From NCBI GenBank assembly GCA_004292855.1, contig RDXN01000031.1:124001-188000 (forward strand): a stretch of 64,000 bases of DNA. Reading direction: 5' to 3'. The notes under the pieces were generated by a model. The model made no database searches. It had not been told where the DNA came from and worked only from the letters and a program-made list of their open reading frames with translations. Shown piece by piece: positions 52,316 to 60,961 of this stretch; positions within the stretch are counted from its first letter, which is position 1; each line of letters opens with the position of its first letter. The stretch comes from Cytophagales bacterium. Lineage in GTDB: Bacteria; Bacteroidota; Bacteroidia; Cytophagales; Spirosomataceae. The position numbers and the translations under genes are program-made.

Positions 52316-53746
52316 ATGAAACACATACTTCTCTACCTCCTATTCCTTCTCCTGACCCAACCTGCCCTCGCGCAGTTGGGCATGGGCGGGCAACCCCACC
52401 CCTCGGCGGCCCTCGACCTGAAAGCCACCGACAAAGCCTTTTACCCGCCCCGGCTCACCTCGGCGCAGCGCGTGGCCATTGCCAGCCCCCAACCCGGCGC
52501 AATGGTCTACGACACCGACAAAGGCCGACTCTACCTTCACGACGGGCAGAACTGGTATCCGCTCCCCCTCTCGCCTTTTGGCACCAGCCCCCTCATAGAC
52601 CGTTTCGCCAGCGACGGAGCCACTAATAATCGCTTCGGATTTAGCGTGGCGATGGATGGCAACTATGCGGTAGTTGGGGCATCTGGAGCCTCATCCGATC
52701 AGGGCAAGGCCTATGTATTTGCCCGGTTGGGTAATACCTGGGTGGAGCAGGCCATTCTGACGGCCCCCGGCGGGGCGACTGGTGATTATTTCGGAACCTC
52801 AGTAGCCATTTCGGGTGATTACATTGTCGTGGGAGCCTATAGCCGGGATGTACGTGTATCATCTTCCGTAACGAATACTGATCAGGGTACGGCCTATGTG
52901 TTTGTGCGCTCCGGCACTACCTGGACTTTGCAAACTACCTTGCTTAATAGCGACGGAGCGGCTTTTGATAATTTTGGCAGTTCGGTTTCTATCGCAGGTG
53001 ATTATATTCTGGTTGGAGCATCTGACAAAACCGTTGGGGCAAATTCACGGCAGGGCAAAGCCTACATCTTTACCCGGTCGACGGGACCCATTTTTACAAC
53101 ATGGGTCCAGCAAGCCAATCTGAGCGCGAGCGACGGAGCCGCTACTGATTACTTTGGAGAAAGCGTTTCCATCGCCGGCGGTTATGCGATGGTTGGGGCT
53201 TCTGGCAAAGATATTGGCACAAATTTTAATCAAGGAAAAGCATACATCTATGTCCGAGCCGGAACCACCTGGATCCTGCAAACGAGTTTAACCGCGAGCG
53301 ATGGGGCGGCCAATGATTACTTTGGCGTGAGCGTAGCCATTGCGGGTGATTACGCTGTGGTGGGGGCCTATGGTAAGAATTCATCGGCCGGTAAAGTCTA
53401 TACCTATGCCCGGTCCGGGGCTTCATGGGTTGCACTTGTCCCACTTACTCCTTCTGATCTGGTGGCTGCTGATTTCTTCGGGTATAGTGTTGCTCTTTCG
53501 GGCGATTACTTATTGGTAGGAGCACCCGATAAAGACGTTAGCGGCAATACCAATCAGGGGGCGGCCTACCTCTATCAGCGTTCAGGGGTGGGTTGGTCAT
53601 TTGTCCGCCGGATTACCGATGATTCACCCGCCGATACTTACAACGGAGCAGGTGTCAGTATTTCCAACGGTTCATTTGTGATTGGAGGTTCTGGCTTTCA
53701 AGATAGGAGAGGCAAAGTGGCGTTCGGGACAGTGGATTCGTTTTGA
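52316..53746 (+). CDS. secreted FG-GAP beta-propeller protein
   Basis: A 476-aa exported protein from the ATG at 52316 (MKHILLYLLFLLLTQPALAQ). The first 60 residues resemble the N-terminal segment of Bacteroidota fibre-like proteins (MVYDTDKGRLYLHDGQNWYPL). Then come seven repeats of about 55-60 residues, such as DGAATDYFGESVSIAGGYAM and ASGKDIGTNFNQGKAYIYVR, matching FG-GAP integrin-like propeller blades. Function unknown; surface binding is possible. It follows the Ig-repeat gene across a short inverted repeat. Confidence 0.8.
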   Translation: MKHILLYLLFLLLTQPALAQLGMGGQPHPSAALDLKATDKAFYPPRLTSAQRVAIASPQPGAMVYDTDKGRLYLHDGQNWYPLPLSPFGTSPLIDRFASDGATNNRFGFSVAMDGNYAVVGASGASSDQGKAYVFARLGNTWVEQAILTAPGGATGDYFGTSVAISGDYIVVGAYSRDVRVSSSVTNTDQGTAYVFVRSGTTWTLQTTLLNSDGAAFDNFGSSVSIAGDYILVGASDKTVGANSRQGKAYIFTRSTGPIFTTWVQQANLSASDGAATDYFGESVSIAGGYAMVGASGKDIGTNFNQGKAYIYVRAGTTWILQTSLTASDGAANDYFGVSVAIAGDYAVVGAYGKNSSAGKVYTYARSGASWVALVPLTPSDLVAADFFGYSVALSGDYLLVGAPDKDVSGNTNQGAAYLYQRSGVGWSFVRRITDDSPADTYNGAGVSISNGSFVIGGSGFQDRRGKVAFGTVDSF

Positions 53747-53753
53747 GGGGGTT

Positions 53754-53885
53754 AACCCCTCCCCAACCCCTCCCCGCTAGGGAGGGGCCAAAAGGGGACT
53801 CTTTTTTCTGGTGCATAACCCTGTAAAGGGAAAATAGCTGCCTTCGCAAAGCCCCTCCCTACTGGGGAGGGGTTGGGGTGGGGTT
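53754..53885. repeat. CCCCTCCCCAACCCC inverted repeat
   Basis: Arms 53754-53788 and 53851-53885 are complementary in 32 of 35 positions, with a 62-nt spacer. The left arm begins 8 nt after the stop of the FG-GAP gene. The sequence is strongly purine/pyrimidine-skewed by strand. It separates the propeller gene from the LytTR gene. Confidence 0.85.
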
Positions 53886-53934
53886 TTACTCCGACGGAAC
53901 AATTCGAACCCATAACCCATTTAAAAACAACACC

Positions 53935-54318
53935 ATGAACGCTCAATTTCACCCCCTCGATACCCTCACTTTGCCGTTTTGTGAAGGTCGGCGCGATGTG
54001 CCGTTTGGGCATATTGTCCGGCTCGAAGGCGAGGGCAACTACACGCAAATATTTTTCAACGATGGTACGCGCTTGATGGTGGCGTTGACCCTCAAAACGC
54101 TGCTGAGTCGCTTACCCCAGGAGTTGTTTGTGCGTCTGCACCGTAAGCATCTCATCAACCGGGCGTATTTGCTGTTAACCGACCGCCGTCGGCACGAGGC
54201 CCGCATGAGCAACGGGGATTGTTTGCCGGTGTCGCGTCGGAAAGCGGGGCAGTTTTTTCGGAATGAGGGGGTTACTCCACCACAATACCCTCCTCGTCCA
54301 GATACCGCGCAATGTTGA
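53935..54318 (+). CDS. stand-alone LytTR DNA-binding protein
   Basis: A 127-aa protein from the ATG at 53935 (MNAQFHPLDTLTLPFCEG). It is almost only a LytTR domain: GHIVRLEGEGNYTQIFFNDGTRLMVALTL, RLPQELFVRLHRKHLINRAYL and DCLPVSRRKAGQF. The receiver domain is missing, so control must come from protein level, ligand or partner binding. The 3' end overlaps the opposite Uma2 gene by 47 nt. Confidence 0.9.
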   Translation: MNAQFHPLDTLTLPFCEGRRDVPFGHIVRLEGEGNYTQIFFNDGTRLMVALTLKTLLSRLPQELFVRLHRKHLINRAYLLLTDRRRHEARMSNGDCLPVSRRKAGQFFRNEGVTPPQYPPRPDTAQC

Positions 54319-54889
54319 ACGTGTGGCCGGGCATCAGTTCAATGTCGGTGTTCCACTCGCGTACCTGCCAGTCTCGGCCGGGTTCCATGACCGTGACGGT
54401 TTGGGTGTTGATCATAATCCAGATAATGCGCTCCACGCCAAAGTCGAGCAGTTTCTTCGACTTTTTATACACGTACCCAAACCCCGTCAACTCAGAGGTG
54501 TCGGCCTCGGTGTCAATCTCAATGACTAGTTTGGGCGGCACGTCGGTATACTTCCGGTTCACCTTGTCGGCGGTCAGCACGGTCTTGTCAAAGATGGCAA
54601 TGTCGTTCGAGAAGTTGTTGTTCCGGTCGATATGGCTGCCGATCTCGTTGGTCAGCACGTGGTACTTTTTCTCATCAAATGCTCGAAAAGTGACGCGTAG
54701 TAGATACGTGATCAACACTGCCTGGAGCGAACTACAGCCCATAATGTCTTCTAAGGTTTTGGATTTATTCAGCACCGACTGGTAGCCCCGGTAATAAATG
54801 GGTTTGCCATCCATAACCTCATAGATCAGGTGATCAGGAATTTTTCGTTTCGGCTTCGACGATTCGTCTCTGGTGATTGGCAAAGGCAT
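54272..54889 (-). CDS. Uma2-family endonuclease
   Basis: A 205-aa protein from the ATG at 54889 (MPLPITRDESSKPK). The restriction-endonuclease-like core of Uma2/DUF820 is seen as SNDIAIFDKT (Asp), PPKLVIEIDTEADTSELTGFGY (the ExD/E strand) and KKSKKLLDFGVERIIWIM. The usual ExK Lys reads EID. The biological role of Uma2 proteins is unsettled. It converges on the LytTR gene (47-nt overlap) and its start is just past the end of the VWA gene. Confidence 0.82.
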   Translation of the reverse strand: MPLPITRDESSKPKRKIPDHLIYEVMDGKPIYYRGYQSVLNKSKTLEDIMGCSSLQAVLITYLLRVTFRAFDEKKYHVLTNEIGSHIDRNNNFSNDIAIFDKTVLTADKVNRKYTDVPPKLVIEIDTEADTSELTGFGYVYKKSKKLLDFGVERIIWIMINTQTVTVMEPGRDWQVREWNTDIELMPGHTFNIARYLDEEGIVVE

Positions 54890-54944
54890 AGCGTTGACGT
54901 GTTTTAGGTAAAGATACGAAAAAAGTCGGCTTGCGGTTAGGCGG

Positions 54945-57089
54945 TTAGTACCCTCCGAAATACTTGCGAACACCCCATTCGAGACCCGCCAAACCCAGCA
55001 CCACGAAGAACAACCAACGCCAGTTGATCAACTCGTTCAGCTCTTCGGTGCTGCTCAGGCGGGCGGGTGTTTCGCGGCTCGTGAGGTCGCGCACGAGGTT
55101 CTGCACCGCCGAAGCTTTGTAGAATTTGCCGCCCGTTTGCGAGGCCAATTGCCGGAGCAGTCCGTGGTCGGCGGTGGTGTTAATGCTCTCCAGTTGCAGG
55201 TCACGGACGATAAATTGGCCTTCTGAGACTTCGTTCTTGCCGCTTAAGTTCGACGTTGCGCGGTACGTGTAAGCCCCCTCGGGCAGGCGGCTAATCTCGA
55301 ACCGGCTGTTGTCGGCCGTGGGCATGTAGGTAAAGCTGCGGGTGATGCCACGTTCGTCCAACACATTCAGAGCCACCGATTTGTCGAAGATTCGCTCGTA
55401 GATGTCGTTGTAGAGTTCTGTCTCGAAAATGACTTTTTCGCCCGCTATAAACTCGTTCCGAATCGGGTAAACGCGCAGTTTTCGGCGGTCTTCCTTCACC
55501 GAAATCAACTGAATTACCTTCTGCATCATCTCGTCGATCACCTCTTGCTTGTCGGTGAGGGCGTATTCTTCCAATCGCCATTGCCAAATGCCCTCGCCCG
55601 CCAGTACAGCCGCCTTACGCGGACTTTGCGCCGACGCGCCCGTGACGTTCAGGGCCAACAGGGGCTTTTGGGTTTGCACGCTCCCCACCTGCTGCCACAG
55701 CACCACCTCGCTGCCGGGCATCAGTTTGTAATCGCCGTAGGGCGTGGAGAGGGGCGGCATTTTGGTCAGGATTTCGAGCCGGGCCGCGTCGAGGTTCAGG
55801 GTTTTGTAGGCGTCGTTGTAGCGGGCCGTCACCTTGTCGCTTTGGCCGGGTTGAGCCGTTACCTGCATCACCGGGTTGAGCGCGTTGAACGGGGCAGTCG
55901 ACGATTGGTTGCCCAACACGAACAGCACTGGCGTGGTTTTGTTGTTGGCAAACAGGAGTTGAATCACGTTGGAGCTTGCCCCAGCATTGTCGGGAATCTG
56001 ATGCAGGATAATGAGGTCGTACTTTTTGTCGGTAGGGGGGGGCGTTTCGCTGCCGAACAACACCCGCACGTCGAGTTCGTAGTTGGGGTTGCGCTCTAGC
56101 AGGCTCCGTAAGGCCCGCATGTCGGGGTGGGGGTTGAGACCCAGCAGCAGGACTTTTTCGCGCCCGTCGATCACATCCACGTACACGTCCTGCCGGTTGT
56201 TTTTGGTGCTGAACTCACCCGCCTGTGGCACCACCTCGACCACAAAATGTTGTACCCCTTTTTGGCTTGCTGTGGCCTGAAACGTGACCGAGCCAAACGT
56301 TTGCGCCCCTCCGAACGAGATCGTTTGCCGACCCACCTCCCGGCCACCCTGCCGCAAGACAACTGTTCCGGCCCGACCGGGAAAGCCAACGCTCGTGACT
56401 TCCACCTGAATCGGAAACTGATTGCCCAGATACGCAATCCGGTTAGCCACCACGCCCTTCACAGCCACGTCGCGCTTGGGGATGGTATCGCCCAAACCAA
56501 CCGCATGGACTGCAAACGGATACTGCCCAAATGTGGGAGAAAGTCCCTGATTGAAAATACCATCCGACACCAGCACCACGTCGGTGAGGTGGCGACCCTC
56601 GTAGTCATTGCGGATGTTGTTCAACAAGCCCGACAGGTTTGTGGTGCGCTGCGTAAACGGTATTTGGGCCAGGTCCGCATCGCCCGCCGAGTCGCTCAGG
56701 GTGCGTACCGACACATCCAATCCTTCGTCGGTAAGTTGTTGGCGCAGGGTTTGGAGGTTTGCCAGGGCCGCTGTCAACGCCGGACGCCCCGCCGAAGGTA
56801 CCGACTCCGAATTGTCGATGGCCAGCACGACCTTCGGCTTTTCGGTGAGCGTACGGACGTTGCGGATCAGCGGGTTCACGAGCAGAAAGCACAGCAAACT
56901 CACGGCCACAAACCGCAAGGCCGCCAGTCCGTAGCGTACGTTTCGGTCCCAGATAGAGGTTGCGTCGCCCGCAACCCGCCCACCTGCCGCCTGACTAGGC
57001 AACGGCTGATACAACGCGGCAGCATACACCGCCCCAACTCCCAAACACACCAATACCCACCAGGGGGAGGACTGAAAAATGACGTTCAT
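54945..57089 (-). CDS. VWA-like membrane protein
   Basis: A 714-aa protein with membrane segments near residues 10-28, 52-75 and 690-708. The VWA-type domain (about 85-200) has VLAIDNSES (MIDAS DxSxS) and VVLVSDGIFNQG. The middle has KVLLLGLNPHPDMRALRSLL and YDLIILHQIPDN, like the glutamine-amidotransferase-type domain of Bacteroidota BatA-like proteins. Function unknown. The start is 1 nt after the fabG stop, so translation is probably coupled. Confidence 0.75.
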   Translation of the reverse strand: MNVIFQSSPWWVLVCLGVGAVYAAALYQPLPSQAAGGRVAGDATSIWDRNVRYGLAALRFVAVSLLCFLLVNPLIRNVRTLTEKPKVVLAIDNSESVPSAGRPALTAALANLQTLRQQLTDEGLDVSVRTLSDSAGDADLAQIPFTQRTTNLSGLLNNIRNDYEGRHLTDVVLVSDGIFNQGLSPTFGQYPFAVHAVGLGDTIPKRDVAVKGVVANRIAYLGNQFPIQVEVTSVGFPGRAGTVVLRQGGREVGRQTISFGGAQTFGSVTFQATASQKGVQHFVVEVVPQAGEFSTKNNRQDVYVDVIDGREKVLLLGLNPHPDMRALRSLLERNPNYELDVRVLFGSETPPPTDKKYDLIILHQIPDNAGASSNVIQLLFANNKTTPVLFVLGNQSSTAPFNALNPVMQVTAQPGQSDKVTARYNDAYKTLNLDAARLEILTKMPPLSTPYGDYKLMPGSEVVLWQQVGSVQTQKPLLALNVTGASAQSPRKAAVLAGEGIWQWRLEEYALTDKQEVIDEMMQKVIQLISVKEDRRKLRVYPIRNEFIAGEKVIFETELYNDIYERIFDKSVALNVLDERGITRSFTYMPTADNSRFEISRLPEGAYTYRATSNLSGKNEVSEGQFIVRDLQLESINTTADHGLLRQLASQTGGKFYKASAVQNLVRDLTSRETPARLSSTEELNELINWRWLFFVVLGLAGLEWGVRKYFGGY

Positions 57090-57090
57090 G

Positions 57091-57837
57091 TTACGTTAAC
57101 ATGCCCCCATCAACCTGCAAGACCTGCCCGGTGATGTAGCGCGATAAATTTGATCCCAGGAACACGCAGGCATCGGCCACCTCGTCGGGTTGACCTCCGC
57201 GTTTCATCGGAATCTGTTTGGTCCACTCTTCGAGAGCTTTCTCGTTTAGTTCGCCCGTCATTTCGGTTTCGATAAAGCCGGGAGCAATGGCGTTTGAGCG
57301 GATATTGCGTGACCCCAGTTCGAGCGCAACCGACTTCGTGAAGCCGATAATGCCTGCTTTTGATGCCGCGTAATTGGCCTGCCCCGCGTTGCCGCGCAAT
57401 CCCACCACCGACGTCAGGTTGATAATCGACCCGGCTTTGGCTTTCATCATGGGTTTAATGGCCGCTTTGGTCAGGTTAAAGACCGACTTTAGATTAACGG
57501 TAATAACGGTGTCCCATTGTTCTTCCGACATCCGCATCAGCAGGCCGTCCTTCGTAATGCCCGCGTTGTTGACCAGAATATCGAGCGAACCAAAATCGGC
57601 CAACACGGCAGCCACGAGTTCTTCGGCGGCTTTGTGGTCCGATGCGTCGGAGCGGTAGCCCTTCGCCTTAATGCCAAACGCGTTCAGTTCTTCTTCGAGA
57701 GCCTGTCCTTTTTCAACACTTGAGAGGTAGGTGAAGGCAACATGGGCACCCTCCTGCGCGAACCGTTGGGCAATGGCCCGCCCGATTCCGCGCGACGCAC
57801 CCGTAATGAGTGCTACTTTTCCGTTCAATAAATCCAT
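57091..57837 (-). CDS. fabG: 3-oxoacyl-[ACP] reductase
   Basis: A 248-aa SDR enzyme of fatty acid synthesis that reduces 3-oxoacyl-ACP with NADPH. It has TGASRGIGRAIA (cofactor loop), VNNAGITKDGLLMRM, Ser in INLTSVVGLRGNAGQANYAASKAG with YxxxK, and the closing GQVLQVDGGM. All match FabG closely. A 9-bp hairpin lies 12 nt before the start codon. Confidence 0.94.
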   Translation of the reverse strand: MDLLNGKVALITGASRGIGRAIAQRFAQEGAHVAFTYLSSVEKGQALEEELNAFGIKAKGYRSDASDHKAAEELVAAVLADFGSLDILVNNAGITKDGLLMRMSEEQWDTVITVNLKSVFNLTKAAIKPMMKAKAGSIINLTSVVGLRGNAGQANYAASKAGIIGFTKSVALELGSRNIRSNAIAPGFIETEMTGELNEKALEEWTKQIPMKRGGQPDEVADACVFLGSNLSRYITGQVLQVDGGMLT

Positions 57838-57849
57838 TGGCTACAAAAT

Positions 57850-57871
57850 ACCCTCGCTGTTGAGCGAGGGT
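57850..57871 (-). terminator. hairpin before fabG, possible terminator of the upstream gene
   Basis: ACCCTCGCT pairs with AGCGAGGGT over a GTTG loop (9 bp, perfect). On the minus strand it is followed by ATTTTG, a short T run. It may end the outer-membrane protein transcript or act in the fabG leader. Confidence 0.5.
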
Positions 57872-57922
57872 TTACGTTTGACTGGCTCAAAAATAGCCTA
57901 TGGCGCGGGAACGGGCAACTAT

Positions 57923-57955
57923 GCGATGACATCTTGTTTGGAAAGATGTCATCGC
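57923..57955. repeat. 13-bp perfect hairpin
   Basis: GCGATGACATCTT (57923-57935) and its complement (57943-57955) frame a 7-nt loop, just after the stop of the outer-membrane protein gene. No T tract follows directly, so a role in transcript-end protection is as likely as termination. Confidence 0.65.
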
Positions 57956-57981
57956 TAGTTAATAGATAGGCCGCCCGGCGG

Positions 57982-59130
57982 TCATCGCTTGCCTGCAATT
58001 ACATAACGAAGCGAGAGATTCGAGCCAAGTTGGGCGGCAAGGTTGATGGAGTGATTAGAAAACTCCTTGTTGTTTGACCCGTAGGTATAGTTGAGTGATC
58101 CAAGCGTGGTTTCTGCCAGGAATCGGTTGCTGATTCGATAGGCCAATCCTACGCCAACGCTAGCCCCAATAGATGAAAACAAGTCATCTGACCCGTTGGA
58201 ATCAACTACTTGCCTACCGCTGCTTCCATAAAATAAACTACCCCTTGTGAAAGGAGTTAGACGAGTGTTCGATAAATATTTCTGGACGAATGGCGCAACT
58301 GTGAAGGACCGACTGGAAGTTGAGTCGCCATCGCCTGGTTGTCGCAAACCTGAGTAGCCTACGCTTAGGCCGACCAGTGTGTTGGCGGCCACAAAACGAC
58401 CTAATGAGACATTCGCATAGGTGTCGTATGAATTTGCAATCCGCACGGGCCTCGGATTAAAGGCACTACCCGATACGCCGAAGCCACCTTCAATGACCCA
58501 ATTTCCTTTATTGGTGGTCGTCAGCACCGATTCGGAATTTGACGTGCCCGTGCCCGTCGGTCCTGCCCAATACACAAGTCCCAGATTAACGCCATTGGCA
58601 CCAAGAGGCAATCCGGCCCCGCTAATGGTCCCTTCTAATGCGATTCGCTTACTCAAGAAATAAACACCACCTACTTCTACGGTCGGACTTACGCTGTAGT
58701 TGGTGGATTCCGTGGAGGTGGAATTACCTGATGCATCTGAAAGTAATCCCGGTTGTGTATTGACCGAAGCTCTCAAGCCCCCTCCGGCAAACAGAAACCC
58801 TGTACCAACCGCCCAATACCGGCGCACAAATACAGCTATAGGTTGCTCCAGTTTGAACGAGTGATCTTTATACAATCCGTTGCCTCCCCTGGAGCGATCC
58901 GCACAGTATGCACCACCAATGGAGATGCCGGTTAGCCAGTCATCAGCCACAAACTGACCATACCGAACGGAGATTCGAGCGTCGTAAGATGTTTGAGTAG
59001 ATGAATTACCCTCTGATCTGTTGAGTGCAACCCCAAAACTGCCGCTCAGAATCCCGTTTCCTTTTTGGGTTTGTGCCGACGCTATCCCTGCCAGAAGCAC
59101 ACCGGCTGCGAGTAAAAATTGTGTTTTCAT
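57982..59130 (-). CDS. outer-membrane beta-barrel protein
   Basis: A 382-aa exported protein from the ATG at 59130 (signal peptide MKTQFLLAAGVLLAGIASAQ). Alternating beta strands such as GSFGVALNRSEGNSSTQTSYDARISVRYGQFV, YSVSPTVEVGGVYFLSKRIALEGTI and SINLAAQLGSNLSLRYVIAGKR are spread over the whole length, as in porin-family or OmpW-like barrels of Bacteroidota. The transported substance is unknown. Two hairpins follow its 3' end. The 355 bp upstream (to the hydrolase gene) is AT-rich and has no convincing gene. Confidence 0.75.
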   Translation of the reverse strand: MKTQFLLAAGVLLAGIASAQTQKGNGILSGSFGVALNRSEGNSSTQTSYDARISVRYGQFVADDWLTGISIGGAYCADRSRGGNGLYKDHSFKLEQPIAVFVRRYWAVGTGFLFAGGGLRASVNTQPGLLSDASGNSTSTESTNYSVSPTVEVGGVYFLSKRIALEGTISGAGLPLGANGVNLGLVYWAGPTGTGTSNSESVLTTTNKGNWVIEGGFGVSGSAFNPRPVRIANSYDTYANVSLGRFVAANTLVGLSVGYSGLRQPGDGDSTSSRSFTVAPFVQKYLSNTRLTPFTRGSLFYGSSGRQVVDSNGSDDLFSSIGASVGVGLAYRISNRFLAETTLGSLNYTYGSNNKEFSNHSINLAAQLGSNLSLRYVIAGKR

Positions 59131-59422
59131 AGAAGGTGTTGTGTGTAGTTGAAACGATACGCCAAGTACAGAAACGATTCCTATGAATCCTATCAAATTG
59201 CCTTAATATTTCTTAAAACCGGATGCATATCGAGCGTGTGGAACGGTCTACGGTTTCCTGTATTGCTCTTTCATCAGCAATAACTCTACTTTTTGGCAGG
59301 AGTATTAAAAAGACTTTGGTATGCACTAATGAATCTTGTCTATATAGTTCTAAAAGTCAGTATGTTAGCTTTTACATGGATCCAAAGATTCTATTAAAAT
59401 TGTGGAAACTATTCTACAATTG

Positions 59423-59454
59423 TTTGGCGATTGATACACACCACCCTATTTTCG
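59423..59454 (+). promoter_or_regulatory. candidate promoter of the NlpC/P60 gene
   Basis: TTTG (59423-59426), 20 nt, TATTTTCG (59447-59454), which matches TAnnTTTG at 7 of 8 positions, about 30 nt before the start codon. The rest of the 59131-59485 gap is AT-rich; one 81-codon open frame is there but looks non-coding. Confidence 0.4.
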
Positions 59455-59485
59455 CCAACGAAACTTGAACTTAACCTGTGTGCAG

Positions 59486-60004
59486 ATGATTAAGAAAATG
59501 CTCCTGATGGCATTAGTTGCCGTCTCGTTTAGCAATATTCAAGCCCAGTCCGTACCCACCGAAACTATTCCTTGCGAGGCCTCTTTCTACGACAAAATCC
59601 CTGTTGTGGGTAACGTCATCAACTTCGCCAAAAAGCATCTCTCCATCCGTTACCGCCCCGGTGGCACTACACCTAAAGGCTTCGATTGTTCGGGATTCAC
59701 CCGGTTCTGTTTCAGTAAGTTCGGCGTTAATTTACCTCATTCAAGTGCCGCACAAGGACACACCGGACTAGCCATCGACAAAGCTGAAGCTCGACCCGGC
59801 GATCTTATTTTCTTCAAAGGCCACAGCGCGTCAGGAAGTCGCATTGGGCACGTGGGCATGATTACCGAAGTCGTTGGCAACAAGATCAAATTTATTCATT
59901 CGGCCTGGAGCGGGGGCATCCGCTACGATTATCTCCATGCCGACTATTACCAACGCCGATTTATGGGCGTCCGCCGTGTAGCCGCCATGCTTGCCGAGAA
60001 TTAA
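59486..60004 (+). CDS. NlpC/P60 (C40) cell-wall hydrolase
   Basis: A 172-aa exported enzyme from the ATG at 59486 (MIKKMLLMALVAVSFSNIQAQ). The C40 domain has the catalytic Cys in GFDCSGFTRFCFSKFG, His in IGHVGMITEV, and a further His in FIHSAWSGG. It would cut peptide bonds in peptidoglycan stems. No SH3 targeting domain is present. It is followed by an intrinsic terminator. Confidence 0.92.
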   Translation: MIKKMLLMALVAVSFSNIQAQSVPTETIPCEASFYDKIPVVGNVINFAKKHLSIRYRPGGTTPKGFDCSGFTRFCFSKFGVNLPHSSAAQGHTGLAIDKAEARPGDLIFFKGHSASGSRIGHVGMITEVVGNKIKFIHSAWSGGIRYDYLHADYYQRRFMGVRRVAAMLAEN

Positions 60005-60031
60005 CAGACATTACCAGATAGCTAACGATCG

Positions 60032-60067
60032 AGGCCCGGACGTGTACTGCGTTCGGGCCTTTCTTTT
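60032..60067 (+). terminator. intrinsic terminator after the NlpC/P60 gene
   Basis: AGGCCCGGACG pairs with CGTTCGGGCCT (one mismatch) around TGTACTG, followed by TTCTTTT. It lies 28 nt after the stop codon. Confidence 0.85.
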
Positions 60068-60135
60068 GCCTGTTTCGAGTATGTTTAGGGGGGAAGGGAG
60101 TTTCATTTCTGAATCACTCCTATGCAAACAACTCC

Positions 60136-60750
60136 ATGAAACCTACCTTGTTACTCCTGGGAATCATCGCCTTTTTCTCGTTTCAAAAACCCGCCCGTTC
60201 CCTGTTTGATGGGAAAACGTTTGCAGGGTGGGAAGGCGATACGGGCACCATTTGGCGCGTGGAAAACGGGGCATTGGTGGGAGGGTCGCTCACAACATTC
60301 GTCCCCCACAATTACTTTCTGTCCACCAGGCAATCGTACGGCAATTTTGTGTTGCGGCTGAAAATGAAGCTCGAAGGAACGGGATTTGTAAACGCGGGCA
60401 TCCAGTTTCGGAGCCAACGTGCCGAAAAACCCGATTACGAAATGATTGGCTATCAGGCCGATATGGGCGGAAACTATTGGGGGTGCCTCTACGACGAGTC
60501 GCGCCGGAACAAGGTGCTTACCGGCCCCGACTCCACCACCATCCGGCGCATCGTAAAACCGAACGACTGGAATCAATACGAAATCCGTTGCGAAGGGCCA
60601 CGCATCCGGCTCTACCTGAACAACACCCTCACCATCGACTACACCGAACCTGATGCCATTATTCCCCGCACCGGCCTCATTGCCCTGCAAATCCACGGGG
60701 GTGGCAAAGCGCAGGTTCAGTATAAGGAGATCATGCTGGAGGAGCTATAA
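60136..60750 (+). CDS. DUF1080 (3-keto-disaccharide hydrolase-like) protein
   Basis: A 204-aa exported protein with an N-terminal signal (MKPTLLLLGIIAFFSF). The concanavalin-like fold of DUF1080 is recognisable in SLFDGKTFAGWEGDTGTIWRVENGALVG, NFVLRLKMKLEG, GIQFRSQ and WNQYEIRCEGPRIRLYLNN. Family members hydrolyse 3-keto sugars or bind glycans in Bacteroidota; the activity here is inferred. It fits the sugar-oxidation genes at 12-20 kb but is far from them. Confidence 0.87.
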   Translation: MKPTLLLLGIIAFFSFQKPARSLFDGKTFAGWEGDTGTIWRVENGALVGGSLTTFVPHNYFLSTRQSYGNFVLRLKMKLEGTGFVNAGIQFRSQRAEKPDYEMIGYQADMGGNYWGCLYDESRRNKVLTGPDSTTIRRIVKPNDWNQYEIRCEGPRIRLYLNNTLTIDYTEPDAIIPRTGLIALQIHGGGKAQVQYKEIMLEEL

Positions 60751-60812
60751 TGCGTAATGCTCCCGTTCAACCTCGTATTGTACCATTCATCAAGTGGAAA
60801 CTATATTTTCAC

Positions 60813-60852
60813 CAAAGTACCTTGCATAGCAAAGTACCTTATACTACCTTTG
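60813..60852 (+). promoter_or_regulatory. PadR-type operator overlapping promoter
   Basis: CAAAGTACCTT occurs twice as a direct repeat (60813-60823 and 60830-60840), and the sequence between contains the dyad GTACCTTGC / GCAAAGTAC (60817-60825 and 60829-60837). Promoter elements TTG (60822-60824) and TACCTTTG (60845-60852, full match to TAnnTTTG) have a 20-nt spacer, so the dyad covers the -33 element. Repression by the PadR protein encoded 110 nt downstream is inferred. Confidence 0.55.
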
Positions 60853-60961
60853 AACTACTAAACAACAACAACACCCGGCTTTTCGGGACTATACTCATGA
60901 ACTCAGTCAACAACCCGGGTCAGGCCACGCTTGGCCGCGCCCGGCTAAACCCACTACGCAC

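Noticed and set aside
59223-59468. 81-codon open frame before the NlpC/P60 gene
   Set aside because: AT-rich intergenic sequence, no recognisable domain, and a promoter for the next gene overlaps its 3' end.
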